Shown here piece by piece: positions 26,091-34,424 of a DNA stretch of 64,000 nt. Within the stretch, counting starts at the first letter, position 1. Each line of letters opens with the position of its first letter. The DNA comes from JABSQH01 sp965230015 (GTDB lineage Bacteria > Actinomycetota > Acidimicrobiia > Acidimicrobiales > Ilumatobacteraceae): assembly GCA_965230015.1 (NCBI GenBank), contig CBDDKF010000011.1, forward strand, positions 1 through 64,000, read 5' to 3'. The notes below the pieces were generated by a model, which was not told where the DNA came from, made no database searches, and was given only the letters and a program-made list of their open reading frames with translations. The translations under genes were made by a program, and so were the position numbers.

Positions 26091-27836
26091 TCAGCGGAGC
26101 AGGAAGATGCGCTGACCGTTGTCGATCAGCATCGCCTGGCCCGACCGAGTGACACTGCCCATCCGAGAGCTTGTATCCGGATCAGCTGGCGGGTACGTAG
26201 CCACAACCCACTCGTTGTTGGCGAGTGTCGCAACATAGACGTCGCCCTCTTGGGGTTGGAACTCGCTGCCGGCCGGCCGGTAGGTCACCGCGTCGCCATC
26301 GACGAAGACGGGCACGTACCCATCCGGAAGGCCGCTTGGACCGTCGGGCGCCGCACTGTTCACAACAGGGTCGAGGCGCAGCAATGCCGTGTCGCCGTCG
26401 GGACCACCGGTGATCGCGCCGATGTCGTCGTCGAGCGGTACGAGTTGGCTCACGTCGGCACCGCCGATCGGCGTCGCTACCGGGACCCACCGGCCGTCGA
26501 CGAGCCGTTGTATGACCCCATTGGGGTAGGTGAGCGCAACGATGTCGTCGGCGGAGGCAACCAACTCGTCGGCTGCGACGGGATCGACCCAGACCGGCTC
26601 GGTGTCCCACTCCGCTACGACTGGGTACGACGTCGACAACCCGAAGTCTCGAAGTAGCTCGATGTGTTCCACGGTCAACCCAAGATCGCCGGCAGCGACG
26701 CTGATCTCTTCTGTGCTGCCATCGCTCGCGCCGATCGTGAGCGGGACCAGATCGGTGCCGTCGTAGGCGCTGAAGTTGAAACTCACCGAAGTCGATTCCG
26801 GGTTGCGACCGAGCTCGGTCGCAACCGCAGCGGAGTCGAGTCCATACGCGTAGCTATAGGGCAACGCCCAACCCGCTTCGTTCGCCACGAGCTGACCCGG
26901 GAAGCTCTGTTCCATGATCACCGGCGGCAGATCGCCTCGGAGCTGCGGTACCACCAGCGGGTCGTAGCGCCAGTCGACGAGATCGGTCGTCGTGGCTACG
27001 TGTGGTTGACCGTCAATCACGGTGTAGATCGCAAGGCGATCGCCGTGTACTGCGATTCCCCGGTTGCGGCTCGAATCACCATTGGGAAGCGTCCCCGCAG
27101 CTGGGGCCCACTCGATCCCGTCCGACGAGTACACCAGTACTCCCGAGCTGTCGGCTGGTTCGGCGAGGTCGCCCAACAGAATGCTCACTGCGGCGTTCCA
27201 CAGCCCGTTGGCTTTGAGGCCGTCGAAGACCTCTTGATCGGTCGGGTTCGGGCTACCGGTGACGCTCTCCTGCCACTCGGGCGGCACCGAGGCGACGAGG
27301 TCGCCGATCCGGTCGTCGGGCAGAGGTAGATCAGAGGTCGAGTCGCCGAGCATCAGGAAGCCGCCTTGCCACGGAACGACCCACTGCACGAACGGGTCGG
27401 GTCCGAGCTGCTCGGTGATGGCCTCGGTGACGTCAACGACGTCGGTGAGCTGCGTGGTCGACGCGGGACCATCGTCGACCGCCGGAGTGGTCGACGGCTT
27501 TGTCGATGGTGGGACGGGTTCGGTCGCGACAGGCGCAGGTTCGGTGGTTGCTGGCTCAACGGGCTCGTTCGGTCCACTTTGCGTGACGACCACGGGGTCG
27601 GTGACGACCGCACCGTCGTTGGGTTCCTGTGATCGAACGACGACGAAGCCGAACGCGGCCGTCGCGACCAGGAGCGACGCAGCGATCGACGCCACCGACG
27701 GTCGGAAACGGCGCCGACTGGGCACTGCGGTCGGCTGGGTGGCGCGGCGGGCAAGGAACTCGAGATCGGGGCTGGTGTCGACCTCATCGGCCTTGCGTTC
27801 CAGCGTCGCGGCGAGTCGTTGTTCGAGATCGGTCAC
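26091..27836 (-). CDS. One-pass membrane partner of ECF sigma factor, Asp-box-like ectodomain
   Basis: The 581-aa protein has a GTG start at 27836 overlapping the sigma stop (GTGA). The N-terminus MTDLEQRLAATLERKADEVD is predicted helical and cytoplasmic, with a membrane segment at about 47-67 and a Pro/Thr/Val linker. The exterior domain has repeated W-containing strands and an Asp-box-like VYSSDGIEW. The ectodomain style matches the partner at 6645-8756 (FLSEDGTTW, W-rich blades), suggesting a shared beta-propeller ancestor. It is the putative sensor and regulator of the sigma at 27833-28336. Confidence 0.74.
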   Translation of the reverse strand: MTDLEQRLAATLERKADEVDTSPDLEFLARRATQPTAVPSRRRFRPSVASIAASLLVATAAFGFVVVRSQEPNDGAVVTDPVVVTQSGPNEPVEPATTEPAPVATEPVPPSTKPSTTPAVDDGPASTTQLTDVVDVTEAITEQLGPDPFVQWVVPWQGGFLMLGDSTSDLPLPDDRIGDLVASVPPEWQESVTGSPNPTDQEVFDGLKANGLWNAAVSILLGDLAEPADSSGVLVYSSDGIEWAPAAGTLPNGDSSRNRGIAVHGDRLAIYTVIDGQPHVATTTDLVDWRYDPLVVPQLRGDLPPVIMEQSFPGQLVANEAGWALPYSYAYGLDSAAVATELGRNPESTSVSFNFSAYDGTDLVPLTIGASDGSTEEISVAAGDLGLTVEHIELLRDFGLSTSYPVVAEWDTEPVWVDPVAADELVASADDIVALTYPNGVIQRLVDGRWVPVATPIGGADVSQLVPLDDDIGAITGGPDGDTALLRLDPVVNSAAPDGPSGLPDGYVPVFVDGDAVTYRPAGSEFQPQEGDVYVATLANNEWVVATYPPADPDTSSRMGSVTRSGQAMLIDNGQRIFLLR

Positions 27837-28336
27837 GTCAGTTCCTTTCGCAGCTGCGCCAGTCCCCGGTGGAGCCACGGCCCGACCGAGCCGATTCGAC
27901 AGCCCAAGCAGTCGGCGATCTCGCGGTCGGTCATCTGGTGGTAGAAGCGCAACACCAAGGCCGCGCGATGGTTGAACGGCAGGCGCTGCAACACGTCCCA
28001 CAGCTCGTCGTGCTCGGGCTCGTCGGCCGAGGTGATCACCAGCTGTTGCTGGCTCCGCCTCCGCTGCTTCCTGGCGTGGTCGCGACACCGGTTGACGACC
28101 GACACGTTGAGGTACGAGCCAGGCTGCTCGACGCGATGCCAACGTTCGTAGAGATCCGCGAACACGTCGTGCACGAGATCCCGGGCGGTGTGAGGGTTGC
28201 CGATCAGCAGGGTGGCTCGTCGTAGTTGGAGCGCAAGCTCGCGCTCGTAGAAGTCGGCGAACGACGACGCGCGCTGGCCAACGACACGACCCCCGTCATC
28301 CACGGGAGGGTCAGCACTGGTGCGCGCGATCATCAC
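27833..28336 (-). CDS. ECF-type RNA polymerase sigma factor (SigE-like family)
   Basis: The 167-aa protein has region 2 FADFYERELALQLRRATLLIG, then ARDLVHDVFADLYERW and QPGSYLNVSVVNRCRDH. Region 4 is LQRLPFNHRAALVLRFYHQM followed by DREIADCLGCRIGSVGPWLHRGLAQL. Two adjacent ATG codons open the gene. The GATTCGGGTTGTTCG element lies about 16 nt upstream. Confidence 0.9.
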   Translation of the reverse strand: MMIARTSADPPVDDGGRVVGQRASSFADFYERELALQLRRATLLIGNPHTARDLVHDVFADLYERWHRVEQPGSYLNVSVVNRCRDHARKQRRRSQQQLVITSADEPEHDELWDVLQRLPFNHRAALVLRFYHQMTDREIADCLGCRIGSVGPWLHRGLAQLRKELT

Positions 28337-28349
28337 CTATTTCCACGTC

Positions 28350-28364
28350 CGAACAACCCGAATC
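28350..28364 (-). promoter_or_regulatory. GATTCGG element upstream of sigma gene, copy 2
   Basis: The minus strand reads GATTCGGGTTGTTCG, nearly the same as the 16-nt element before the sigma gene at 13576 and the 14-nt element before the one at 30169. Its position in front of the start suits a promoter or operator. Confidence 0.35.
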
Positions 28365-28389
28365 AATACAGAATCATCTGCGAAGTCGT

Positions 28390-28575
28390 CCCGACGTTGT
28401 CACCCGGCGGGTTGGGGTTCACCCTGGGGCCGGCGCCGTTCGAGGTGCCGATCACGGTGGAGTTCTCGACACTCGGTGGTGACGAGTTCGTCCTGCAAAG
28501 ACTGGTCCGTTTGACCTTCAACCCCAGTAGCCAGCGCGGCATGTGGTGCAGCTCGCTGTCGGGGCGCCGACCGAG
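28390..28575 (+). other. Possible coding remnant between sigma loci
   Basis: In one plus-strand frame, about 60 codons here have strong G/C at third positions and read like a beta-rich protein segment (GLGFTLGPAPFEVPITVEF, then FVLQRLVRLTF). There is no credible start and no match to a known family. It may be the remains of a gene lost from between the sigma loci, or a composition accident. Nothing else was seen in the 245-bp gap except the GATTCGG element. Confidence 0.2.
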
Positions 28576-28580
28576 ACCTA

Positions 28581-29672
28581 TCAGACACGCACGATCGAGG
28601 CGAGGATCTCCGCCGACCGACCCCCGAGCGCGGGAGCGAGATTGGCCGACGCCCACCACCCGTCGCCGGCGTCCCAGACCGCAATAGTCTGTCCGCTGTT
28701 CAACGTGGAGATGTAGCCGGGAGTGCCGGCAATCACCGCCGGGACGATCGAGACACCGACCGCAAAGACATCGAACATGGTGGCGACATCGCCGACGGAG
28801 AGTCCCGCAAACTCCGTGGCGATCGCGTAAGTCTGCGTTTCGATCACACCCTCCGCATCGGTCGTCAGCGGCTCGAACTCGTCGTCGAGCAGGTTGACGG
28901 TCCGGCCTTCACCGGCAACCGCGCCGAATGCAACGGTGGCCAGCCGTTCGGCCGTCAGACCGGTCGACTCGAAGCGCCATTGTTCACCGCTGGCCCGGTC
29001 CCACCAGAGCTCGCGGTAGCCATCGGGCGGTGGTGGCTCGTCGGTGTTCCCTATCAGCAACGCGGCTCGGCCATCGGGCGCTGGGAGATCCTCGACGATG
29101 TAGTCGCCCTCGATGCCCGCCGCGGACGGGTTTGGGTCGAGGTCGAGGAGGAGGAGCCCATCTTGGATCCCGCTCGTCGCGCCCCAGGCGTAGTGATAGG
29201 TGGTGTCGTCCGGTCCCCTGTCGGTACAGCATTCGAACCGCCGGAGTGGCCCGTCGGGTGTCGCATCCGGCAGGTCGAACTCGAATCGCGGAATCGCCGC
29301 ACGGGCGGGCGACGAGGTGGGGGCGCTCGACGTCGCCGGCGCCGACGACGTTGGAGCAGGGGAGGTCGCGGGAACGTCGGTTCCGACCGGTTCCCGCTCG
29401 GTCGACGGAGCGACACTCGGCGCCGTTGGTGCCTCGACGACCGTCGACGGTTGCTCGCCGGTGGATTGCCAGGCGATGACACCAACCCCAACGACGCCGA
29501 CGATCACCGCAGCGGCAACACCGGCGACCCAGCGCGGCCGATCGGTGTTCTTCGCAGTTGACTGGGCCGCTCGCATCCGGTCGTACGCACGCTGTGCGTC
29601 CTCCGGCTCTGGGGCAGTCGCTCGAAGGGTCGACGCGGCGGTGCTGAGCCGACGGTCGATGTCGTCGGTCAT
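28581..29672 (-). CDS. One-pass membrane partner of ECF sigma factor
   Basis: The 363-aa protein has N-terminus MTDDIDRRLSTAASTLRATA, a membrane segment at about 48-68, a long Ser/Thr/Ala/Pro linker and an exterior domain of about 230 aa starting IPRFEFDLPDATPDG. No fold is recognised. The start overlaps the sigma stop by ATGA. The gene looks intact although its sigma partner (29669-30169) carries an internal stop, so it may now lack a partner or act on another sigma factor. Confidence 0.72.
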   Translation of the reverse strand: MTDDIDRRLSTAASTLRATAPEPEDAQRAYDRMRAAQSTAKNTDRPRWVAGVAAAVIVGVVGVGVIAWQSTGEQPSTVVEAPTAPSVAPSTEREPVGTDVPATSPAPTSSAPATSSAPTSSPARAAIPRFEFDLPDATPDGPLRRFECCTDRGPDDTTYHYAWGATSGIQDGLLLLDLDPNPSAAGIEGDYIVEDLPAPDGRAALLIGNTDEPPPPDGYRELWWDRASGEQWRFESTGLTAERLATVAFGAVAGEGRTVNLLDDEFEPLTTDAEGVIETQTYAIATEFAGLSVGDVATMFDVFAVGVSIVPAVIAGTPGYISTLNSGQTIAVWDAGDGWWASANLAPALGGRSAEILASIVRV

Positions 29673-30169
29673 GTGAACTCCGCCTGACTCGGCAACCGTT
29701 CGGCAAGGGTGTTCCGCGCACGCCGAAGATGTGTCTTCACCGTTCCTTCAGCGCAGCCGAGGACCTGGGCGATCGCGACGAGCGGAAGGTCGTCGACGTA
29801 CCGCAAGACCAGCGCATCGCGCTGCATCGCCGGCAGACGACGAACCTGGGCCCATAACTCGTCATCGGTCTCCGGCATGCCGTCGGCCGGCACGTCGGCT
29901 CGGTGCTGCAGCCGGCGGAGCGCACGACGCTCACGCCATCGCCGGCGATGCTCGTTCGACGATCGGTTGAGTGCCACGCGCCGAACCCACACCCCTGGTG
30001 CATCGAGCTAGCGGACCGCGTTCCAATGGCGATCCGCCTGCATCAGCGCATCCTGGGCGAGGTCCTCCGCCACCAACCGATCTCCCGTCCACGCCGTCAG
30101 CATCAACACCAACTTCGGGAACTCGCCGACGAAGAAGGCTTCGAAACTCGAGGCGGCCTCAGCACTCAT
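29669..30169 (-). pseudogene. ECF sigma factor interrupted by an in-frame TAG codon
   Basis: Reading from ATG at 30169 gives region 2.1 (FEAFFVGEFPKLVLML) and AEDLAQDALMQADRHW. Codon 54 is TAG (30010-30008), and the same frame resumes with LDAPGVWVRRVALNRSS and a full region 4 (RRLPAMQRDALVLRY, AQVLGCAEGTVKTHLRRAR). No frame change is needed and only one codon breaks the gene. A GTG at 29992 could restart translation, but that product would lack most of region 2. The options are a nonsense mutation, a sequencing error or amber readthrough. Confidence 0.8.
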
Positions 30170-30219
30170 CGACGCTCACTACACATCACACACCGCAGGA
30201 CAACGACCGGTGTACACGA

Positions 30220-30233
30220 CGAGCAACCGAATC
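30220..30233 (-). promoter_or_regulatory. GATTCGG element between divergent sigma loci, copy 3
   Basis: The minus strand reads GATTCGGTTGCTCG, related to the elements at 13586 and 28350. It stands in the 129-bp region shared by the divergent sigma genes at 30169 (minus) and 30299 (plus). A plus-strand variant GAATCGGGGTGG lies just before the plus-strand gene. Confidence 0.3.
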
Positions 30234-30298
30234 CACCAGCTCCTGCGCCGAGCGCCGCAACCGCGGTCGGCGCGGATGTCACGAATCGGGGTGGCGAG

Positions 30299-30763
30299 AT
30301 GCTCTTGTTGTACGTGACCTTCGAGCAGTTCATCGCCGACCACGGCGCACGACTGCGTGCCGGGCTGGTTGGCGCGTACGGGCCAGACGCCGGATTGGAA
30401 GCGGCTGCCGAGGCACTGGCGTACGGGTGGGAGCACTGGGAGCGTCTCTCAAAGATGGACAACCCGGCGGGCTACCTGTACCGGGTTGGGCAGTCATCGG
30501 CGCGATCAGCCCGTCGCCGCCCGCCAATGCTGCCCCGAGTTGAACCCGCCGAATCGGTCGACATCGAGCCGCGCCTGCTCCCTGCGCTCGAGCAACTCAC
30601 CGAGCTACAGCGTGTGTCTGTGGTGATGGTCCACGGCTACGGCTGGGGGCAGACGGAGACGGCCGAACTGTTGGGCTTGAGCCCGTCGACGGTTCGCACG
30701 CACATCGCACGCGGACTCGCGCGTCTGCAGGAGCTTCTGGAGGTACACGAACGTGTCGACTGA
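30299..30763 (+). CDS. ECF-type RNA polymerase sigma factor
   Basis: The 154-aa protein has EALAYGWEHWERL and MDNPAGYLYRVGQS in region 2, and region 4 LEQLTELQRVSVVMVHGYGW followed by TETAELLGLSPSTVRTHIARGL. It is a close paralogue of the sigma at 13091-13576. The ATG at 30299 places the start just before FEQFIADHG, as in the family. Its C-terminal codons overlap the partner gene start. Confidence 0.87.
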   Translation: MLLLYVTFEQFIADHGARLRAGLVGAYGPDAGLEAAAEALAYGWEHWERLSKMDNPAGYLYRVGQSSARSARRRPPMLPRVEPAESVDIEPRLLPALEQLTELQRVSVVMVHGYGWGQTETAELLGLSPSTVRTHIARGLARLQELLEVHERVD

Positions 30764-31949
30764 GTTGGAGCAACAGATCAGCAACTACTTCGGTTGGGTG
30801 GAGACCCGAGCCGGTGTTTCGCTGCGTGCCCCCGAAACAGACCAGCGCGCCGGGTCCGCACCACCCGAAGACCGGATCGCGACCGATGAGAGCTCCCGGC
30901 GCGAGTTCGGAGTTGCCAACCTGCCGCCGAGAGAGCCTCGCCGTCGGCGGCCGTGGGTCGTGGCCGCGGCAGCATCCCTTGTGGTCGTAGCGGGTCTGGC
31001 GGTGATGCTGTCAAGCGCAGGCGATCGTCAATCCCCCACGTCGACACCTGCGACAGATGCCACACAACACAGCACCAGCATCGACGCAGAGTTGTTGCCT
31101 GTTCGCGATCCATCGTTGCTGCCGACCGTTGCCACGCCCTCGATCGGTGGATGGGACATCGAGGTCACGTGGGTGCACCTGGGGCCTCGTTTCATCGACG
31201 GTGGCGACACGGTCGGCTATCGACTGAGCAGCCGCGAGTCGAACCTCGAGCTAGTGGTCAGTTCCGGCCAGTCGGCACTCGGCGGCGAGCACGTCGAGCT
31301 GGAGGTTTCCGGCGAGGCCGTCGAGGGTTCACTCGACCTGGCCGGCTCCGAAGCCGTGCTGACCTGGAACACCGGGACCGGCACTGCCACCGGTACGACG
31401 ATGTCGCTGTTCGGACCGGCACCGGGCGAACTGATCGAGGTAGCCGAGGCCCTCACGTTCGTCGATCTGCCAATCGTTGGGGCCACCACACCGACGTTCG
31501 TTGACCTTGCGGCAGACCGCACCGTGCTGGCGACGGGAACCTTCGACGGCGTCACGTGGGAGGTATCGGACCACCCCGACGCTGGCGCACTCGTTGTGTT
31601 CGACGGGCGATCCCCGCGCATCAACAGCGCAATTGCCTCGGTCGGCTCGACAAGCCAAGCAGTCGCGGTCACGACCGTCAGCTTCGACGGGCACCAGGTG
31701 AGCGCAATCGAAGCTGGCGCCGACACCGTTTCGGTGTCGGCCGTTGCGGTCGATGGTGCACGAATCGAGCTGCCGATGGCGGCGAACGCCACGGGAGACC
31801 GAACGATTGCTGTCGCCGCAGTTCCCTCCGGTCGAGACGCCGCAGTTGTGGCCGTCACTCACGCCGATGGCTCCGAAACACTGGTCGGACTTCCGCTTGC
31901 TCCTGCCGAAGGCTGGGCAAACTCAAGGTGGACCGTGGAGCCAGGCTGA
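30753..31949 (+). CDS. One-pass membrane partner of ECF sigma factor
   Basis: The 398-aa protein has a GTG start at 30753 overlapping the sigma gene by 11 nt. The cytoplasmic N-terminus begins MSTELEQQISNYFGWVETR, sharing the ELExxxxNY pattern of the SGNH partner at 12270, whose sigma is the paralogue of this one. A membrane segment lies at about 68-88 after RRRRPW. The exterior domain is Thr/Val/Gly-rich, probably beta, with FDGVTWEVSDHPDAG and no recognised fold or catalytic motif. Confidence 0.73.
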   Translation: MSTELEQQISNYFGWVETRAGVSLRAPETDQRAGSAPPEDRIATDESSRREFGVANLPPREPRRRRPWVVAAAASLVVVAGLAVMLSSAGDRQSPTSTPATDATQHSTSIDAELLPVRDPSLLPTVATPSIGGWDIEVTWVHLGPRFIDGGDTVGYRLSSRESNLELVVSSGQSALGGEHVELEVSGEAVEGSLDLAGSEAVLTWNTGTGTATGTTMSLFGPAPGELIEVAEALTFVDLPIVGATTPTFVDLAADRTVLATGTFDGVTWEVSDHPDAGALVVFDGRSPRINSAIASVGSTSQAVAVTTVSFDGHQVSAIEAGADTVSVSAVAVDGARIELPMAANATGDRTIAVAAVPSGRDAAVVAVTHADGSETLVGLPLAPAEGWANSRWTVEPG

Positions 31950-32048
31950 TCGCTACTTCGGTCCGCTCGGAACCAGACCGGCTGTGTGCGCCCGGCGACC
32001 TGCAGCTTGTAGTGGGAGACAAGGGAGTAGTCGCTCTTCGGCCGACTC

Positions 32049-33545
32049 TCAGGTGCACGGCGGCTCGGCGCCGCTGGCGGCGACGGGCTGATACGTCTCG
32101 CTGTGGCCATTGGCGCTGAGGGTCAAGGTCGGCGGATCGGCGTGAAGCAGCACCTCAACGAGCGCAACCCCGTCGTCGTCGACCGTTGCGACCCACGCGT
32201 GAGGGGTCTCCGTGAGTGCCGGCGACTCCCACACGTTTCCGTTGACCGGCCCGATCGCTGCGACGTCGCAGCTGAGGTCGAGCCGGTACAGCGCGGCAAA
32301 GCCCGGCTCGACGATCCCGCCGGGGCCGATCGTGTACCCCTGCGCTGCAGACTCGAATAGCGCAGGATCAGTGCCAATCTCGGCGTCGGTGGCCGTACTT
32401 CCGGGCGCTGAGAGATCGGCGGCCACGACCGTTCGTCCCTCGGGCACACCGCGGGGCGGGTCGCCAGGTCCGATCTGAACGGCGAACGGGCCCGCCGGGA
32501 GCGTCGCGCGATCGATCGCCACCAGGTACGCCTCGGAATTGGCGTCGTCGTGGCACATCTGAGGATTGCCGGGGGTGACGAACTCGCCGTACACGATGCT
32601 CCATTCGAGATCGACGATCACGTCGTCCATGCGGATCGGACAGTTGGACCCGAACACGGCGCCAAACCACACCACGATCTCGTTATCGAAGTCGACGGAC
32701 GGCCGATCGGAGGTCACACCACTCGTCGCCCACAGGCGTGCGTACTGCTCCTCGGTGGTCGCCACTCCGGTGCGGTAGTTCGGACCGGTCCGCTCGACGG
32801 CGAGGAGGCGCCAGCCGTCACCGGCGTGCGGTTGGGGGCCATCGAGCACCGCGTGGGCCGGGTCGACACCTTCGAAACACACCGGACGTCCGGCGAACGG
32901 TGCAAACGGCTCCAGCGTCGCCTCGTCGAGCACCCCGACGTACGCCGATGCCTGACCCGTTGCCGCGTTGGCGCTGCCGCCGACCTCGATGCCGTTGGCC
33001 CGCATCACGTCGAACACCTCGGCGATCAACGCGTCGAGCTCGTCTTGCGAGTACGGAACCTCCGCCGCCGCGACGCCAACGCCGGGGAATTGCGCTTCGA
33101 GATCCGCCTGCCGCTGGTCGGCATCGGCGTCGAAGCCGACCACAACCCAGCCCAGGTTGTCGCGATCGATCCACAGATCGACGTAGCCAGGCTGCTGCGA
33201 CGCCCAGGCCCGGATCTCATCGATCGGCTGCTCGTTGCCCACGTACACCGGGGAGTCTCGATAGAACGCTGGATCGGCCGACACCACCTGGAACTCGCCG
33301 CACAGCTCGAGTCCGAACGGCAACGATCCCACGGCGATGGATGCGTCCGGGTCGGCCGGAACGGTAGGTGTGGTGGAGCCCGCAAGGGGCACGGTCGTCT
33401 CCAACGCTGGCAGCTCGGTGAATGATCCGGACGAGTCGGTCGCCCCCTCGTCGGTCCCGCACGCAACGACGGCAAGGACACCGGCAGTGATGGCGGCGAG
33501 TCGAATCAGGTCGGACTGCACGCCCATTAGACGCACGGGATGCAT
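32049..33545 (-). CDS. Secreted lipoprotein of unknown function
   Basis: The protein is about 498 aa. Its lipoprotein signal MHPVRLMGVQSDLIRLAAIT ends in lipobox VVAC, followed by a Ser/Thr linker. Paired Cys residues occur through the body (GLELCGEF, RPVCFEG, SNCPIR, PQMCHDD, DLSCD, EPPCT). AGGGA precedes the ATG at 33545. No catalytic signature was recognised. It is convergent with the sigma partner at 30753. The 99-bp gap between them holds no clear terminator. Confidence 0.72.
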   Translation of the reverse strand: MHPVRLMGVQSDLIRLAAITAGVLAVVACGTDEGATDSSGSFTELPALETTVPLAGSTTPTVPADPDASIAVGSLPFGLELCGEFQVVSADPAFYRDSPVYVGNEQPIDEIRAWASQQPGYVDLWIDRDNLGWVVVGFDADADQRQADLEAQFPGVGVAAAEVPYSQDELDALIAEVFDVMRANGIEVGGSANAATGQASAYVGVLDEATLEPFAPFAGRPVCFEGVDPAHAVLDGPQPHAGDGWRLLAVERTGPNYRTGVATTEEQYARLWATSGVTSDRPSVDFDNEIVVWFGAVFGSNCPIRMDDVIVDLEWSIVYGEFVTPGNPQMCHDDANSEAYLVAIDRATLPAGPFAVQIGPGDPPRGVPEGRTVVAADLSAPGSTATDAEIGTDPALFESAAQGYTIGPGGIVEPGFAALYRLDLSCDVAAIGPVNGNVWESPALTETPHAWVATVDDDGVALVEVLLHADPPTLTLSANGHSETYQPVAASGAEPPCT

Positions 33546-33602
33546 CGTCCGTTCCCTCAAGCCGGCCTGCGGCGTACGCCAAGTGCGCGTTGTCACAATG
33601 GT

Positions 33603-34346
33603 GTGGTGACGTTTCTGCGATCGGTCGAACTCGAGCGAGACGCGCCTGGTCCGGAGACAGGGCACCCGTTCGACGTTGCGGCAATCGCGTCGATGGCGGC
33701 GGACAGGACGGCCGTGCGGTTCAACAGCGGCGTCACGGTGTTCGTCGGCGACAACGGCTCCGGGAAGTCGACGCTGCTCGAAGCGATCGCCGTGCATCAA
33801 GGGATGAATGCCGAGGGCGGAGCACGGGGGATGCAGTTCCGGACTCACGACGACAGCGTCTCGTCACTCCACGAGCACCTGCGTGTGTTGCGCTCGTCTC
33901 GACAGCCGCACGACGCGTTCTTCCTGCGCGCCGAGAGCTACTTCAACGTGGCGACAGCGATCGAGAGCTACGGAAAGAAGTCGCTTGCGCTGTACGGAGG
34001 TTCACCGCATCGGCGGTCGCATGGGGAGTCGTTCATCGACCTCGTGGTGCATCGATTCCGCCCACGGAGCCTCTTTCTGCTCGACGAACCCGAAGCGGCG
34101 CTGTCGATTCACGGGCAACTGCAGTTGTTGGTCCGGATGCACGACCTCGTCGCCGAGGGTTGCCAGTTCGTGATCGCCACCCACTCGCCGTTATTGATGG
34201 CCTACCCCGGCGCGTCGGTGTTCCAGTTCGACGACCGCGGGATCGGTCTCGTCGACTGGGCGGCGATCGACACCGTGCAGATCACCGCCGACTTCCTCGC
34301 CCATCCGGACGCCTTCCTCGACGAGTTGTTCGCCGATGACGAGTGA
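33603..34346 (+). CDS. ABC/AAA-type ATPase, single domain
   Basis: The protein is about 247 aa. Walker A is GDNGSGKST, a degenerate ABC signature SHGES precedes Walker B LFLLDEPEAAL, and the H-loop is IATHSPLLM. This is the RecF/OLD-like AAA_21 type (a stand-alone soluble ATPase) rather than a transporter. There is no neighbouring permease. GTG codons at 33603 and 33606 are both possible starts, with CACAAT as a candidate -10 just upstream. Function is unknown. Confidence 0.8.
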   Translation: MVTFLRSVELERDAPGPETGHPFDVAAIASMAADRTAVRFNSGVTVFVGDNGSGKSTLLEAIAVHQGMNAEGGARGMQFRTHDDSVSSLHEHLRVLRSSRQPHDAFFLRAESYFNVATAIESYGKKSLALYGGSPHRRSHGESFIDLVVHRFRPRSLFLLDEPEAALSIHGQLQLLVRMHDLVAEGCQFVIATHSPLLMAYPGASVFQFDDRGIGLVDWAAIDTVQITADFLAHPDAFLDELFADDE

Positions 34347-34424
34347 CGTCGATCGGCGACCGACGGCGCCACTTGAGTGGTTGCCACACGGAACCAGGCC
34401 GCTACTCCGGGCGACCTACTCGCT

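Noticed and set aside
29669..30169. Programmed amber readthrough or pyrrolysine in sigma genes
   Set aside because: Two sigma loci carry in-frame TAG, but not at the same aligned position, and no pyl genes or special downstream element were seen. Mutation or error is simpler.
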